A DNA stretch of 64,000 nucleotides from Saccopteryx bilineata (taxonomy: Eukaryota; Chordata; Mammalia; Chiroptera; Emballonuridae): the NCBI RefSeq assembly GCF_036850765.1, contig NC_089494.1, positions 228,736,779 through 228,800,778 of the forward strand, read 5' to 3'. The notes beneath the pieces are model-generated. The model searched no databases. It was not told where the DNA came from and saw only the letters and a list, made by a program, of their open reading frames with translations. Each line of letters begins with the position of its first letter. The first letter of the stretch is position 1. Of this stretch, positions 46,653-59,200 are shown piece by piece. A program made the translations under genes and the position numbers.

Positions 46653-46954
46653 GGAGAAGCGCCCATCTGCTTCTCCACCCCTCCTCCTCTCCTTCCTCTC
46701 TGTCTTTCTCTTCCCCTCCCACAGCCGAGGCTCTATTGTAGCAAAGATGGCCCGGGCGCTGAGGATGGCTCTGTGGCCTCTGCCTCAGGCACTAGAATGG
46801 TTCTGGTTGCAACAGAGCAATGACCCAGATGGGCAGAGCATCGCTCCCTGGTGGGCATGCCGGGTGGATCCCGGTTGGGCGCTTGCGGGAGTCTGTCTGA
46901 CTGCCTCCCTGTTTCCAGCTTTGGAAAAATGCAAAAAAAAAAGAAAAGAAAAAC
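46653..46954 (+). mobile_element. 5'-truncated long SINE
   Basis: Begins within the body (ggagaagcgcccatctgctt) and lacks the whole tRNA-like head with its pol III boxes. It runs to an A-rich tail. No clear TSD. The CTCF-like segment is mutated (cgctccctggtgg, 46842-46854). Confidence 0.85.
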
Positions 46955-49655
46955 ATACAGGTGGGGCTAAAGTAGGTCTACAGTGGTGAGTATGGGAAGC
47001 ACAGAGTTTATTCTTATATTATTATTTTTAAATTACTGTATTATTTTTTATATGAACAACTACAACCCTACTTCTTTCCCACCCTGTATATTATTATCAC
47101 ATTTTTTTCTACTTGAGAATTGTATTTCAATTTACTTGGTTTTCTCAGCACTTTTATGTATTTTTTTTCATACATTCAAAGCATCATTCTGATAATGGTT
47201 CCAATCAGCTTCACCAGACTGTCAGTTTGCTTGTGTGTGTGCGCGCACACACACACACACACTCACATGTACAAGAGCAAAAAGATCAAGAACTCCCTTT
47301 TTGTGGCCTGGGAATAACTTTTTAAAACTTTTCAGGTGACTCTGTTGTACAGCCAGTCCACTGTAATATGGACTTTGTCCTGAAATTCTGCATATATTTA
47401 AAATAAGCCATTTTCCCTCAAGCATTATGTGTATTTGAACTAAAGATATATCAATAGTTAATCATCTATGTGGTTGTCTGACTGATTTGTATATTGAAAA
47501 CATGTATTATTTTCATTTTACTAAGTATAACATTGATCCAGATCTTTTTTATTAAATAAATCTCCTGCTCTGCCCTACATACAATTACATAGAAACATGC
47601 TAGTAAACTATTATGTATAAATGAAATAATCTATTTATTGGCACAGAATACTAAAATTACTATCTCTCAGCATTGTTATTTAAAGTAGACTGTCAATCAT
47701 CCTTGTAATTAGACTTGTAATTAACTAAGTTGATAATATATTCCACTGCCATTTAATTGGTCAAATTTTCTCTGATAGCATCAGGTACCCTGGGAAGTTC
47801 AGTGCTCAGGGTGACGGGGAGATTCCCTTGCTTGAACAGCTTGGACTGACATGAGCTGAGTACCTTTCTAGTCTAAGCTGTCTTTTCTCTGTCAATTTTC
47901 TATCAGTCTCTGCGTTGCCATTTAGCTGCTCAATGTTAGCGTTAATAACTTTACTTTGGGGCTGCTAACACAGCACAGGGTGTATATGACTTTATTGTTA
48001 CTCCCAATCACAATGGAAAACTAATGAGCGGCTTCTAGTTAGCCTCCTTCCTAGCCTTGAATGGCACATACCTTCCCCCTGCTTTAATGAGCAAGCTCCA
48101 GACCCTGATATTTTTATCTTCATCAGCTGTCCCTGCCTCTCCTCCCTTTCCCTGGAACTCCTCTCATGTCCTCATTATCTCTCTTCCTTCTCCATCCTGT
48201 AGTCTCCCCACTCAGTACCCATATGCTTCTTCCCCTTTCATCACTGTGTTTCAAAATACACAGCAATCTGAAAGTGAAGGAGATGGGGGAAAGTATAGAA
48301 ACAAATGATTAGCGGCTGAAAGTGGTTCTTTACTAGAGAAGGCGAGCAATTAGAAACACACAATGTATTATGGAAAATCCTGCCTCTAGGAGGGAGTCGT
48401 GAGAGTTCACACTACTTGTTATTGTCCAAATTGTATTTCATGTTTGATTCTGCAATTTAATTAAATAAAACTTAGGGAAAAAATATTAGCTGTAAGTCCT
48501 TTTGTTGTGGGTAAAACAGAATCAGCATCTTCCTATAAAATTTACTATTTCCCTTCAGTCCAGGAGCTGTCATTTCTTTGAGGGCCAAAACATACATTTT
48601 GTATTAACATTCTAGAGATGTTGATAGAGCTAAACTGTGGCCGGCTGGAGGGTCGGGATTTGCAGTAGGAATGGACATCCCCTGGGTCATCACCTGAGGT
48701 CATTAAATTGATTTACTCTAGGTCCACTGGCTGTATGTTAATGCAGCTTAGCTGTAAAAATACAAGGCCCCATTGTGTAATACAGGCAGTGCATTGTTAT
48801 TTTTCTAGGCTTGTCAAGGTAAAAAATGTGTCTGTTTGCCTTCCCCTGTGACCTGAAAAATTTTTTTGTTTTTTAGCTATATTAGAGAGTAGTAGGACAC
48901 CCTGAAAATGTTGGTTTTGGAAGGTACCTTCAGAAATAACATATAAAAAAAATTGGCAACATAATTTGGTAAAGGTGCCAGGGATGCACATGTTCATTTA
49001 GGGGCACTTTTATTACCCTTCCTTCTCAGTTAAGTGCCAGGACTAGGAGTGAACCACATTAAGAGTCTCTAAGAGGCTGGTGGTTCTTCTGATGGTGGTC
49101 TGCTGTGGCCAGAGAGGTCATTTCACTGCAGCCAGTTGTGAGGCCAAGCAAAGGGGCACATGCTCCAACACCCGGAACCCTAGGAAGCCACACTAAATAT
49201 ACTGTTTCCAAGGTTTGCCCAAATAAACCAGGTGGCATTCAGCTTGCCCGGGCATTTAGTATAACGTTCGCTGTGGGTTGCTGCAGGGCCCGTGTGTCTG
49301 TCATAAGATACTGGGGAGTCCTGGTATTTTTCTCTCTCTCTCTTTTTTTTCTTTTTGGCATGTGACTATTGGTAGTCATTTCTTCAGATCTGTCTTCTTG
49401 TGGGTTCCTCCAGGGTGGTTCTGTTTTAACCTAGTAGGTACCAAGATGAATACCTTATAGGAAATTGCCATGCAGCTTCATATGTGGTTTTCTAATGGGC
49501 CTATTTTTAGGCTACTTTCCATACTTCGGGGACTCCCAAGCACTCTTTCCCAAGGGTATGTCGCCAGCTGTGGATGTTTAAATGCTACAAGTGGACACAG
49601 GGGAGAGAGGCCATGTCACTTTTCTACCTATCACTCTGCCATGTGGGCTTCTGAG
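46955..49655. other. Repeat-poor block
   Basis: About 2.7 kb, mainly unique. A Pu-Py alternating palindrome lies at 47232-47262. The stretches at about 47680-47900 and 48600-48800 are free of visible repeats with many TAAT-type motifs, so they are places to look for conserved non-coding DNA. The open frames are short and unrecognised. Confidence 0.4.
47232..47262. repeat. (TG)n-CGCG-(CA)n palindrome
   Basis: A 31-bp strictly alternating purine-pyrimidine run. The first 24 bp (47232-47255) form a perfect palindrome centred on cgcg. Such DNA favours Z-form and cruciform structure. Confidence 0.9.
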
Positions 49656-49659
49656 CCTC

Positions 49660-49880
49660 ATGGCCTGGAGGCCCCCAGGCTTGAGTTAGAATCTGAACCC
49701 TGCCACATCCTGTCTGAGTGACCTCCAGCAAGCTACTGACCCTCTTGAAGCAGCAGTTTCCTACTATGTAGAATGGAGATTAATAGCAGACTTTCAAGGG
49801 ACTGCTTTGAAGTTTAAATCAGGTAATGAATGCAAATGGTCTAGTAGCTAGTAAGCATTCAATAAGGGTTAGATACTGCA
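49660..49880 (+). repeat. MIR SINE
   Basis: gaatctgaaccctgccacat, then gcaagctactgaccct, gtagaatggagattaata and a tagtaagcattcaataaggg end: near full-length MIR. Confidence 0.7.
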
Positions 49881-50192
49881 ATTAGCTATTATTATTGCTA
49901 TTACCCTGAATATCCTGACCTAATTCATGCCCTACAACCCACAAACACAAACCCCCAAATTATCGTCATTGCCACTTCTCTCCCCTTAATCTGTTCATTT
50001 TAACTTGTTAAAGGCAGAGTTATAAAAAATAACAACTAATTTTTGATGCCTAAGCTATTCATTTTGATTCTTTACTAAACTCATCTCTGGCTTCTTATAC
50101 TCTAAAGGGTTTTAGTTTCTTTAAACCAAACATTGGTTAAAATGTCCTCTTGTTAACTTTTCTACCTGTTATATGTTCTACTCTGTATTTTT

Positions 50193-50408
50193 TTTTCTTT
50201 TTTTTTTCTTTTTATTTATTCATTTTTTTTTTTTAGAGAGGAGAGAGACAGAGAGGGAGAGAGAGGAGAGAGAGACAGAGAGAAGGGGGGAGGAGCTAGA
50301 AGCATCAACTCCCATATGTGCCTTGACCAGGCAAGCCCAGGGTTTCAAACCGGCGACCTCAGCATTTCCAGGTCGACGCTTTATCCACTGCGCCACCACA
50401 GGTCAGGC
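50193..50408 (-). mobile_element. Short tRNA-derived SINE
   Basis: Reverse-oriented short family member: T run, GA-rich stretch, then the head ending cgccaccacaggtcagg. Perfect 16-bp TSD tctactctgtattttt (50177-50192 and 50409-50424) at a TTTT/AA site. Confidence 0.93.
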
Positions 50409-50441
50409 TCTACTCTGTATTTTTTAATTCAAGCTCAACAA

Positions 50442-50700
50442 TTCATGGACATAGATAATAGTGTAGTGATTACCAGGAGGAGGGGGACATAAGGGAGGGA
50501 AATGGGGGGAGGGAGTGGGGGAAAGGATGCAAAGGGGGACAAATATAAGGTGACAGAAAATTATTTGACTTTGAGGGATGGGTATACAACATAATCAACA
50601 GTTCAAATGCTATAGAAATGTTTACCGGAAACCTATGTACTCTTATTGATCAGTGTCACCCTCTTAAATTTAATTTTCTAAGTAAAATTAAAAAAAAAAT
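50442..50700 (+). mobile_element. 5'-truncated L1 3' end
   Basis: Plus-strand L1 3' UTR with the G-rich tract (50480-50540) and A tail. TSD aa(t/c)tcaagctcaacaa (50426-50441 and 50701-50716). Confidence 0.88.
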
Positions 50701-50712
50701 AACTCAAGCTCA

Positions 50713-51260
50713 ACAAATATTTACCAGGCCCCTTCTGTGTGATGGGCACCATGCTAGGAGCCAAGGATACAGAGCTGATTAATACATGATTCTTGCCCTT
50801 GAGGGGCCTTAAATTTAGTGGGGAGAGCAGACATGTAAAAAGCCAACTGAAATATAAAGTAATAATTGTCATAAATCATAGGAGGAATGAAAAACACACA
50901 AGGGACCAAGGTGAAGATGTTCCTGACTTAGCCCCAGGGAAACCGGGGAGTCTTCACTGAGGGGACAGAGCGGAGTTATTCTCTGAGGAAGAGGAGGTGT
51001 CAGGGTGAGAGCAGGTGTCTCCTCTCTAGGCAGAGGGAACAGCAGCTGCAAAAGCATGGAGGTGAACAACAGAATGGCGTGTCTGGAGAGTTTCACTAGC
51101 ATGAGCCTGGAGCCTGTTGTGTGAATGTGAGCCCCAGAAGATGAGAGCGGGGCATCCAGAGGAGCTAGATTACAAAGCTTCGTAGGCCTTTAGAGATTTA
51201 GACTCAATCCTATGGACACTGATAGAGCCATTGCAGGTTTTTCGCAGTGCAGTCCCTGTT
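50713..51260 (+). repeat. Ancient mammalian-wide repeat, copy 2
   Basis: The most complete copy: acaaatatttaccaggcccc, tgccagg-type block, gcagagggaacagcagctgc, tacaaagcttcgtaggcctt and ttagactcaatcctatggac. Same order as at 27778, 51905 and 53190. Confidence 0.6.
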
Positions 51261-51261
51261 T

Positions 51262-51573
51262 TCGTTTTCATTAAAGTACCACTTAAATGTAGTAAAGTAT
51301 ACAATTGATAAGTCTACAGCCTAATGGATGTTTAGTTTGTGTGCACCTCCGTGTATATGCAATATTCCCAGCAGCTCCCTGGACACCCTCCCATCGGTCC
51401 CCCAGAGGCAACCACCATTCCGACCTCTACATGACTTTTTACCAGTTTTGAACTTGGCATAACTGGATTCATACAGTATGTGCTCTTTCGTGTTCAGCTT
51501 CTTTCACTCAACATATTACCTATGAGGTGCACCCATGTTGTTGTATGGAGCAGTCCGCCTGTTCCTTTTTGGA
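51262..51573 (-). repeat. Old L1 3' UTR/ORF2-end fragment
   Basis: taaagtatacaattgataag, accattccgacctctacatg and ttcagcttctttcactcaac are typical of the reverse complement of old L1 3' ends. Decayed. Confidence 0.6.
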
Positions 51574-51904
51574 TGTCATATAGTATTACCTCTGCAGTCA
51601 CTTGTGACTACTGGTTTGTTTGTTTTATAGTCGCTGACCTGAAGTTTCTAAAAATGGACTAAAAATGGATTCCTCCATTTTCACTTTACAGAATGTTCAT
51701 TGTATAAGTAAGTCTCCATTACCAATTGGGCTTTCAGTCAGGGACTTTCCCACTGTCCCACCTGAAGGACTAAAGATCCGTCAGTGGCTAAGACATTTAG
51801 GATATGAATATCTCAAGAGAAGATTGGCTCAAGGGTTTTCTAGTTCATAATGTAAGGCCTTTATATTCCTATTATTCCTTACTGCCTCCAATGACCTCAT
51901 CGAT

Positions 51905-52330
51905 TAATAAATGGTTATTGAGAACTTACTAGGTGCCAGACCTTTGGACATATGACCAAAAGGTTGTAATGGGCAATCAATCAAGATTCTTCCCTAATCT
52001 AGAGGGCTGGGGAAAGTTTTCTTGAAGAGGTAACTGTTGATCTGAGAACTCAAGGACAAGCAGCAGTTAACCAGGAGGAACAAGGGGGAACAGCATATGG
52101 AAAGGCCCTATAGTGGAAGGAAACCCCCAAACTTAAAGAAACTTAAAGAACGTTGGTGTATCCAGAACGAAGAGGGAAAGGAGAGAGAATGGTAGAATTG
52201 GGCCTGGAGGTACAGACAGTGACCCAGTCATGTGAGAGCATTTGGCCTTTTACAAATCCTGGATTTCATTAAAAAGGCAAGGTAACGCCTTTTAAAGGTG
52301 TTAAGAAAGGGAGTGATATGATCAATTTTA
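51905..52330 (+). repeat. Ancient mammalian-wide repeat, copy 3
   Basis: ggttattgagaacttactag, then gaggtaactgttgatctgag, atatggaaaggccctatagt and aagaaagggagtgatatgat. A small acttaaaga duplication lies at 52132-52150. Confidence 0.55.
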
Positions 52331-52334
52331 TATG

Positions 52335-53185
52335 TTTTAAATAATTACATTCTCTGTTGCACTTTTATTAAAATAAAGTGGGCTTACTGCTGAATTTCTG
52401 ATCTGTAGGTTTGGGAAAATTAGCTCTAATTAACAACCAGTCACTATCCTTTAGACTTCAGCTCATTTTTAGTATATTTGGGTCTTTTCTGTATTTTTTC
52501 TCTTCCTAACATTCTAGACTTCAAAACTTCCTTCCCTTTAACTAAGAGATGAGGGGAAATAAACGGCAGAAGTGATTTTAAAATCCTTCTTTTCTTCTTT
52601 AACTGAAATCTTTGAATGGAGGTAGACCTGAGGGTTTCCACTTCAGAGGAGCTGACACTGATGTGTCACTAGGCTGCTTGAGTGTCATTATCTTTACTCT
52701 ATATCCAGACTGAGAAACAGTTTAGTGACATAAATAATTGTATTAGGGTAGTTAACTCTATAGCCTTCATAATAACAACAACCCCCCCCCCAAGAAAAAC
52801 AAACAAACAAAGCAGCTTAACTTAAAATTAATTTTCTCATTCAAACCAGACCCAGTATGGCTGAGGTGGCCCTCTTCCATAGGGTACAGCTCAGGGACCT
52901 GGGTTCTGCCCCTAGGTGCTTATGTAGTCTCAGAGCCTTTGCCTTCCAGCCACACTGCTGGGGAACCGAATATCACACAGGACGGGGTGTTGCTAGTCAT
53001 GGAAGGGGCAAACATCCCATCACACTGCGCACATTCTGTTGGCTAGAGCACAGTCACATACCCTCAGAACCCAAATGGAAATAAGACCAAGTGAATGTCT
53101 GAGGAGTCATCATCTAGCCAGTCTGCTAGAGCAATATAAAGTGTGCTGAAACTTTCGTTGCTTTTTGTAAATTACATTTATTCAT
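52335..53185. other. Unique sequence, nothing recognised
   Basis: No assignable gene or repeat. A C9 run is present near 52782-52790. Confidence 0.4.
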
Positions 53186-53189
53186 CCTT

Positions 53190-54180
53190 TCAGTCCCTAA
53201 GTGTCATAAGTATTTGCACTGTGCCAGCACTGGGAGTACAGTGGGGAGCACAGTGGGGAGCACAGTGGGGAGCACGATAGACAATATGGTTTCTGCCTCA
53301 TGGGGCTTGCAGTTTGACCAAGATACAGTCAGAAATAAAACAATCACACAATGGGCCTTGGCTGGCTGGCTCAGCGGTAAAGCATTGGCCTGGTGTGTGG
53401 AAGTCCTGGGTTCGATTCCCGGCCAGCCCACACAGGAGAAGCTCCCATCTGCTTCCCCCCCTCCCTCTACTCCCTCCTCTCTGTCTCTCTCTTCCCCTCC
53501 CACAGCCAAGGCTCCATGGGAGCAAGATTGGCCCCAGTGCTGAGGATGGCTCCATGGCCTCTGCCTCAGGCACTAGTATGGCTGTGGTTGCAAAGGAGCA
53601 ATGCCACAAATGGGCAGAGCATCACCTCCTAGTGGGCGTGCTGGGTGGATCCCGGTCGGGCGCATACAACAGTCTGTCTCTGCCTTCCTGCTTCTCACTT
53701 CAGAAAAAAACCAAAAATAAAAATAAAAAATCACACAATGAGTATGTAATTATAACATTGTAATAGGGCTATGAAGGAAAAGAGCATGAGAAAGCACATG
53801 CCAGTAAACTTGACCTAGTAAAAGTGTTCAGGGAGAGACTCTCAAAGGAAGAGTCAGGTAACCTGACAGGTGATAAGAGGTAGAGAGACAGAAGTGGGTA
53901 GCTTTTGAAGGGAGCAAGAAGGAGCACTTGGAGTTTTAAGATTTGAAGGAAGCATAGCTGAAGTCCAAGGAGAATGGGGAGACAGGAGTCTGATGGTCCA
54001 AAGGCTGGTGGGCCATGAAAGGAAAACTTTCAGGGAAATAAAACAGTGGGCAGCCATTGAAGGACTTTCAGCCTGGGAGTAACATAAGGATACCTGCTTT
54101 ATATAACACTAGGCCTCAGTGTGGAGAATGGATGGGTGTGAAGCAAGAGATGATGTTGGCGTTATCTAGGTGGCTTTTCC
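53190..54180 (+). repeat. Ancient mammalian-wide repeat, copy 4, with SINE inside
   Basis: Starts with tttgcactgtgccagcac, continues past the inserted SINE (53354-53728) with taggg-ctatgaaggaaaag, and ends with gggcagccattgaaggac and tcagtgtggagaatggatgg. The 12-bp unit cagtggggagca is repeated exactly three times at 53239-53274. Confidence 0.6.
53354..53728 (+). mobile_element. Long tRNA-derived SINE
   Basis: TSD aatcacacaatg (53342-53353 and 53729-53740), perfect. B-box ggttcgattcc intact, although the body is diverged. The CTCF-like segment has decayed (cacctcctagtgg, 53623-53635). Confidence 0.92.
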
Positions 54181-54759
54181 CTGGTTTCGGATCTTCCTTT
54201 ATAGCTCCCCGCCAACACATTATATGTCAAACTGTTAGGCGCCAATGGAAGGACTGTAATTTTCAGTTTCAGACATGGAGATGTTATCTGTATTATTGAA
54301 GTACTATAATCCAATCCAATTCTGAGTTCTTTGTCATTTTGAAATAGTCCTCATGGCCTATACTGTCAGTCTTGATTCCATTAATTACATTAGCTATTTA
54401 GCCAGGCTGTTGCTAGCAAGATTTGCCTCCACTTAATCTGGAACTGGTAGAAAGTAGTACCCATGACTGCCCTGTCTGCCATTTTGAAAATGTCTAATCA
54501 ACACCTCATTTGTCCAGCCCTATTGACGGATAAGCTATCCCCTGTAAGATCTTATTTCTCTTAAGTACTCAGAAGTGTTTTTAAGACTTTTTTATTTTCT
54601 GATTTCAAAAGTGGGCATAGAAACAATATTAAAGAGATTTTTTAAAGGAAAAAATTCCTTATCTCTATTATAACAATAATTTTTACTTTTGTATATCAGA
54701 GTATTTGTGGCCTTGCATATATATATGTATATAAATATCTTCCATTGTTTGTTCATTTT

Positions 54760-55000
54760 TTGTTTTTAATAAAATATATTTATTTAAGTACAGTTGACAT
54801 ATAATATTCTATCAGTTTCAGGTATACAACATAGGGATTTGACATTTGTATACCTTATGATGTGATCACCACAATAAGTCTAATAACCAACTGTCCCCAA
54901 ACACAGTTACCACAACATTGCTGACTATATTCCCCTTCGTGTTTTTCACCCATCTCCCCACCCCCCACCCCTCTGGCAACCATCTATTTGATTTGTTTCT
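54760..55000 (-). repeat. L1 3'-end fragment (older type)
   Basis: aagtacagttgacatataat, then tttcaggtatacaacatagg and the cacaataagtctaataacca block: reverse complement of an older L1 3' UTR than copies A-C. Confidence 0.75.
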
Positions 55001-55018
55001 TTTTTTAAATGTTCATTT

Positions 55019-55190
55019 TCTTTTTATGAATTTTTTGGGATGACACTGGTTAATAAAATTATACAGGTTTCAGGTGTGCAATCCTGCAACACATCATCTG
55101 TACACTGTATTGTGTTCACCATCCCAAACAAGTCTCCTCTCATCACCATTTACCTCCCCTATATTCTTCACTGTCTCGTCTATAGTAGGA
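55019..55190 (-). repeat. L1 3'-end fragment
   Basis: gggatgacactggttaataa, ttcaggtgtgcaatcctgca and tgtgttcaccatccc: another truncated L1, adjacent to the older one. Confidence 0.75.
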
Positions 55191-55345
55191 GGCAAAAATT
55201 ATTTGTTGGCTGACTCAATTAATATATAAATGAATACATGTTAAATTGAAGAAATTTTAAAATGCTGAACAGTCAAAAGAAGGAAATTTTAAAAACCTAA
55301 TGTAAACTTTACCAAAAAAAAAAAAAGGATAAAAACTTGGCCTGG

Positions 55346-55497
55346 TTTTTTTTTTTAATGTTTATTTATTGATTTTAGTGAGAGAGGGAGAGAGAGACAG
55401 GAACATCAGTCTGTTCCTGTGTGTGCCCTGATCGGGGATCAAACCAGCAACCCCTGGTCGATGATGCTCCAGCCGACTGAGCTATCCAGTCAGGGCT
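55346..55497 (-). mobile_element. Ves-like tRNA-derived SINE
   Basis: On the minus strand: gccctgactggatagctcag head, B-box-like tttgatcccc, then the gatgttcctgtctctctctc body and an aataaataaa-type tail. It resembles the Ves SINE of bats but is clearly a third family here, about 150 bp and diverged. Confidence 0.75.
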
Positions 55498-55499
55498 AC

Positions 55500-56007
55500 G
55501 TAGTTATAATAGATTGTTTTTGTATTCTACTTTTCTAAAAACAAAGAAACAAAAAACAAACTAACACTTGCATGGCCTTTTTTATAAAATATTTTATATC
55601 ATTTTCTGACATGAGGTAGTCAGAGCAGATACTATTATCAGAAATTTTCTGAGAATCAGATTAGATGGCTGGGAGCAAGGGCAGGATCAGGCAGGATCCC
55701 ACAGTTCCAGCAGACCCAGTCCTTCCGCTCAGCGTGCCTGCTGCCTCTCTGCCCGCTCTCACATGCCGTCCTGTCACTTGGGAACAAACGTGAGGACGAG
55801 GGGTTGGTGAGTGGCAGCGACATGTAGTGGTTTAGAGTACCAGGAAGCCAGACTCCCTGGATTTGAATCCCTGTTCCTCTGTGTGTGCTCATACAATTTA
55901 CTTAACCTCGGCAAACCTACCACTTTGAGCGCATCAATGAAAAAAATTAACAGATTCCATATTTTGAAAATATATTTTGGCAATTTTACTATTTTTAAAA
56001 GTTTTTA
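55500..56007. other. Unique sequence, possible MIR remnant
   Basis: Mostly unique. The block gagtaccaggaagccagact followed by ttgaatccctgttcctct (about 55836-55880) looks like part of a MIR. Confidence 0.4.
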
Positions 56008-56259
56008 TTTAAAAAGAATTTTTTTAATTTTTTATTAATTTTAATGGGGTGACATTGATAAATCAGGGTACATATGTTCAGAGAAAACATCTCAAGGTTA
56101 TTTTGACATTTGATTATGCTGCATGCCCATCACCCAAAGTCCAATTGTCTTCTGTCGCCTTCTAACTGGTTTTCTTTGCCCCTCCCCACCCCAACCCCCT
56201 TCCTCTTCTCCCCTCCCCCGTAACCACCACACTCTTGTCCATGTCTCTGTGTCTCATTT

Positions 56260-59200
56260 TTATGTCCCACCTATGTAAGGAATCATATAGTTCTTAGTTT
56301 TTTTCTGATTTACTTATATTGGCTCAGTATAATGTTATAAAGGTCCATTCATGTTGTTGTAAATGATCCAATGTCATCATTTCTTATGGCTGAGTAGTAT
56401 TCCATAGTATATATGTACCAAAGCTTATTAATCCACTCATCCTGTGACGGACACTTGGGCTGTTTCCAGATCTTTGCTATTGTGAACAATGCTGCCATAA
56501 ACAAGGGGGTGCATTTCTTCTTTTGAAACAGTGCTATGCTGTTCTTGGGGTATATTCCTAAAAGTGGGATAGTTGGGTCAAAAGGCAGTTTGATATTTAA
56601 TTTTTTGAGGAATCTCCATACTGTTTTCCACAGTGGCTGCACCATTCTGCATTCCCACCAGCAGTGCAGGAGGGTTCCCTTTTCTCCACATCCTCACCAG
56701 CACTTATTCTGTGTTGTTTTGTTGATGAGCGCCATTCTGACTGCTGTGAGGTGATATCTCATTGTGGTTTTAATTTGCATTTCTCTAATGATTAGTGATG
56801 TTGAGCATTTTTTCATATGCCTATTGGCCATCTGTATGTCCTCTTTGGAGAAGTGTCTATTCATTTCTTTTGCCCATTTTTTTATTGGGTCATTTATCTT
56901 CCTGGTGTTGAGTTTTACAAGTTCTTTATAAATTTTGGTTATTAACCCTTTATCAGATGTATTGTCAAATATGTTCTCCATTGTGTAGTTTGTCTTTTTA
57001 TTCTGTTCTTGTTGTCTTTAGCTGCGCAAAAGCTTTTTAGTTTGATATAGTCCCATTTGTTTATCCTGTCTTTTATTTCACTTGCCCATGGAGATAAATC
57101 AGCAAATATATTGCTGTGAGATGTCAGAAAGCTTACTGCCTGTGTTTTCTTCTAAGATACTTATAGTTTCATGACTTACATTTAAGTCTGTTATCCATTT
57201 TGAGTTTATTTTTGTGAATGGTGTAAGTTGGTGGTCTAGTTTCATTTTTTTGTAGCTAGCTGTCCAATTTTCCCAACATCATTTGTTGAAGAGGCTGTGT
57301 TTACTCCATTGTATTTCCTTACCTCCTTTGTCAAATATCAGTTGTCCATAAAGGAGTGGGTTTATTTCTGGGTTCTCTGTTCTGTTCTATTGATCTATAT
57401 GCCTGTTCTTTTGCCAGTACCAGGCTGTTTTGAGTACAATGGCCTTGTAGTATAACTTGATATCCGGAAGTGTGATACCTCCCACTTTATTCTTTCTTTT
57501 TAAGATTGCTGAGGCTATTTGTGTTCTCTTTTGGTTCCATATAAATTTTTGGAATATCTGTTCTATATCTTTGAAGTATGTCATTGCTATTTTAATTTGT
57601 ATTGCATTGAATTTATAAATTGCTTTTGGTAATATAGACATTTTAATGACATTTATTCTTCCTAACCATGAGCACGGTATATGCTTCCACTTGTTTGTAT
57701 CTTCCTTGATTTCTTTTATCAATGTTTTGTAATTTTCTGAGTACAAGTCTTTAATCTCCCTGGTTAAATTTATTCCTAGATACTTTATTTTTTTGGTTGC
57801 AATGGTGAAGGGGATTGCTTCCTTAATATCTCCTTCTTACAATTCATTGTTAGTGTATAAAAATGTCTCTGATTTCTGAGAATTAATTTTATACTGAGAC
57901 TTTAGGATTTTCTATATACAATATCATATCATCTGCAAATAATGATAGTTTTACTTCTTCTTTTCCAATTTAGATGCCTTTTATTTCTTTTTCTTGTCTG
58001 ATTGCTGTGGCTAGGACTTCCAGAACTATGTTGAATAAGAGTGGTGAAAGGGGGCACCCCTGCCTTGTTCCTGATCTTAAGGAGATTGCTTTTAATTTTT
58101 GCCCATTGAGTATGATGTTGGCTGTGGGCTTGTCATAGATGGCCTTTATCATGTTGAGGTATGTTCCCTGTATTCCCACTTTGCTAAGAGGTTTGATCAT
58201 GAATGGGTGCTGGATTTTATCAAATGCTTTTTCTGCATCTATTGAAATTATTATGTGGTTTTTCTCTTTCCTTTTGTTTATGTGATGAATCACATTGATT
58301 GATTTGCAAATATTGTACCAGCCTTGCCTCCCCAGAATAAATCCCACTTGATCATGGTGTATGATTTTTTCATATATTGCTGGATCCAATTTGCTAATAT
58401 TTTGTTCAGGATTTTACCATCTAAATTTATCAGAGATATTGGCCTATAATTTTCTTTCTTTGTGTTGTCTTTGCCTGGTTTTGGAATCAGAATTATGCTC
58501 ACCTTATAAAAGGAGCTTGGAAGTCTTCTTTCCTCTTGAATTTTTTGAAATAGCTTGGGAAGGATAGGAGATAGTTCTTCTTTGAATATTTGGTAGAATT
58601 CACTTGTAAAGCCATCAGGCCCAAGACTTTTCTTTTTTGGGAGTTTTTTGATAACTGTTTCAATCTCATTTGTTGTAATCAGTCTGTTTAGGTTTTCTGT
58701 TTCTTCCAGATTAATTTATGGAAGATTATATGTTTCAAGAAATTTGTCCATTTCATCTAGGTTGTCTAGTTTTTTGGCATACAGTTCTTCATAGTATTTT
58801 CTTACAATATTTTGTATTTCTGTTGTGTCAGTTGTTATTTCTCCACTCTCATTTCTAATTTTATTTATTTCAGTCTTCTCTCTTTTTTTCTTGGTGAGTC
58901 TGCTTAAAGATTCATCGACCTTGTTTACCTTTTCAAAGAACCAGCTCCTAGTTTCATTGATCCTCTGTATTGTTTCTTTAGTCTCTATGTCATTTATTTC
59001 CACTCTGATCTTTATTATTTCCTTCCTTCTACTACCTCTGGGCTTTATTGCTGTTCTTTTTCTAGTTCTGTTAGATGCAGGGTCAAGTTGTTTATTTGAG
59101 CTTTTTCTAGCTTCTTGAGATATGGCTGTAGTGCTATGAACTTCCCTCTCAGGACTGCTTTTGCTTTGTCCCATCAATTTTGAGTTGTATGCTCATTATC

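Noticed and set aside
50173..50427. 84-codon frame with many Glu/Arg repeats
   Set aside because: Translation of the GA-rich part of a short SINE.
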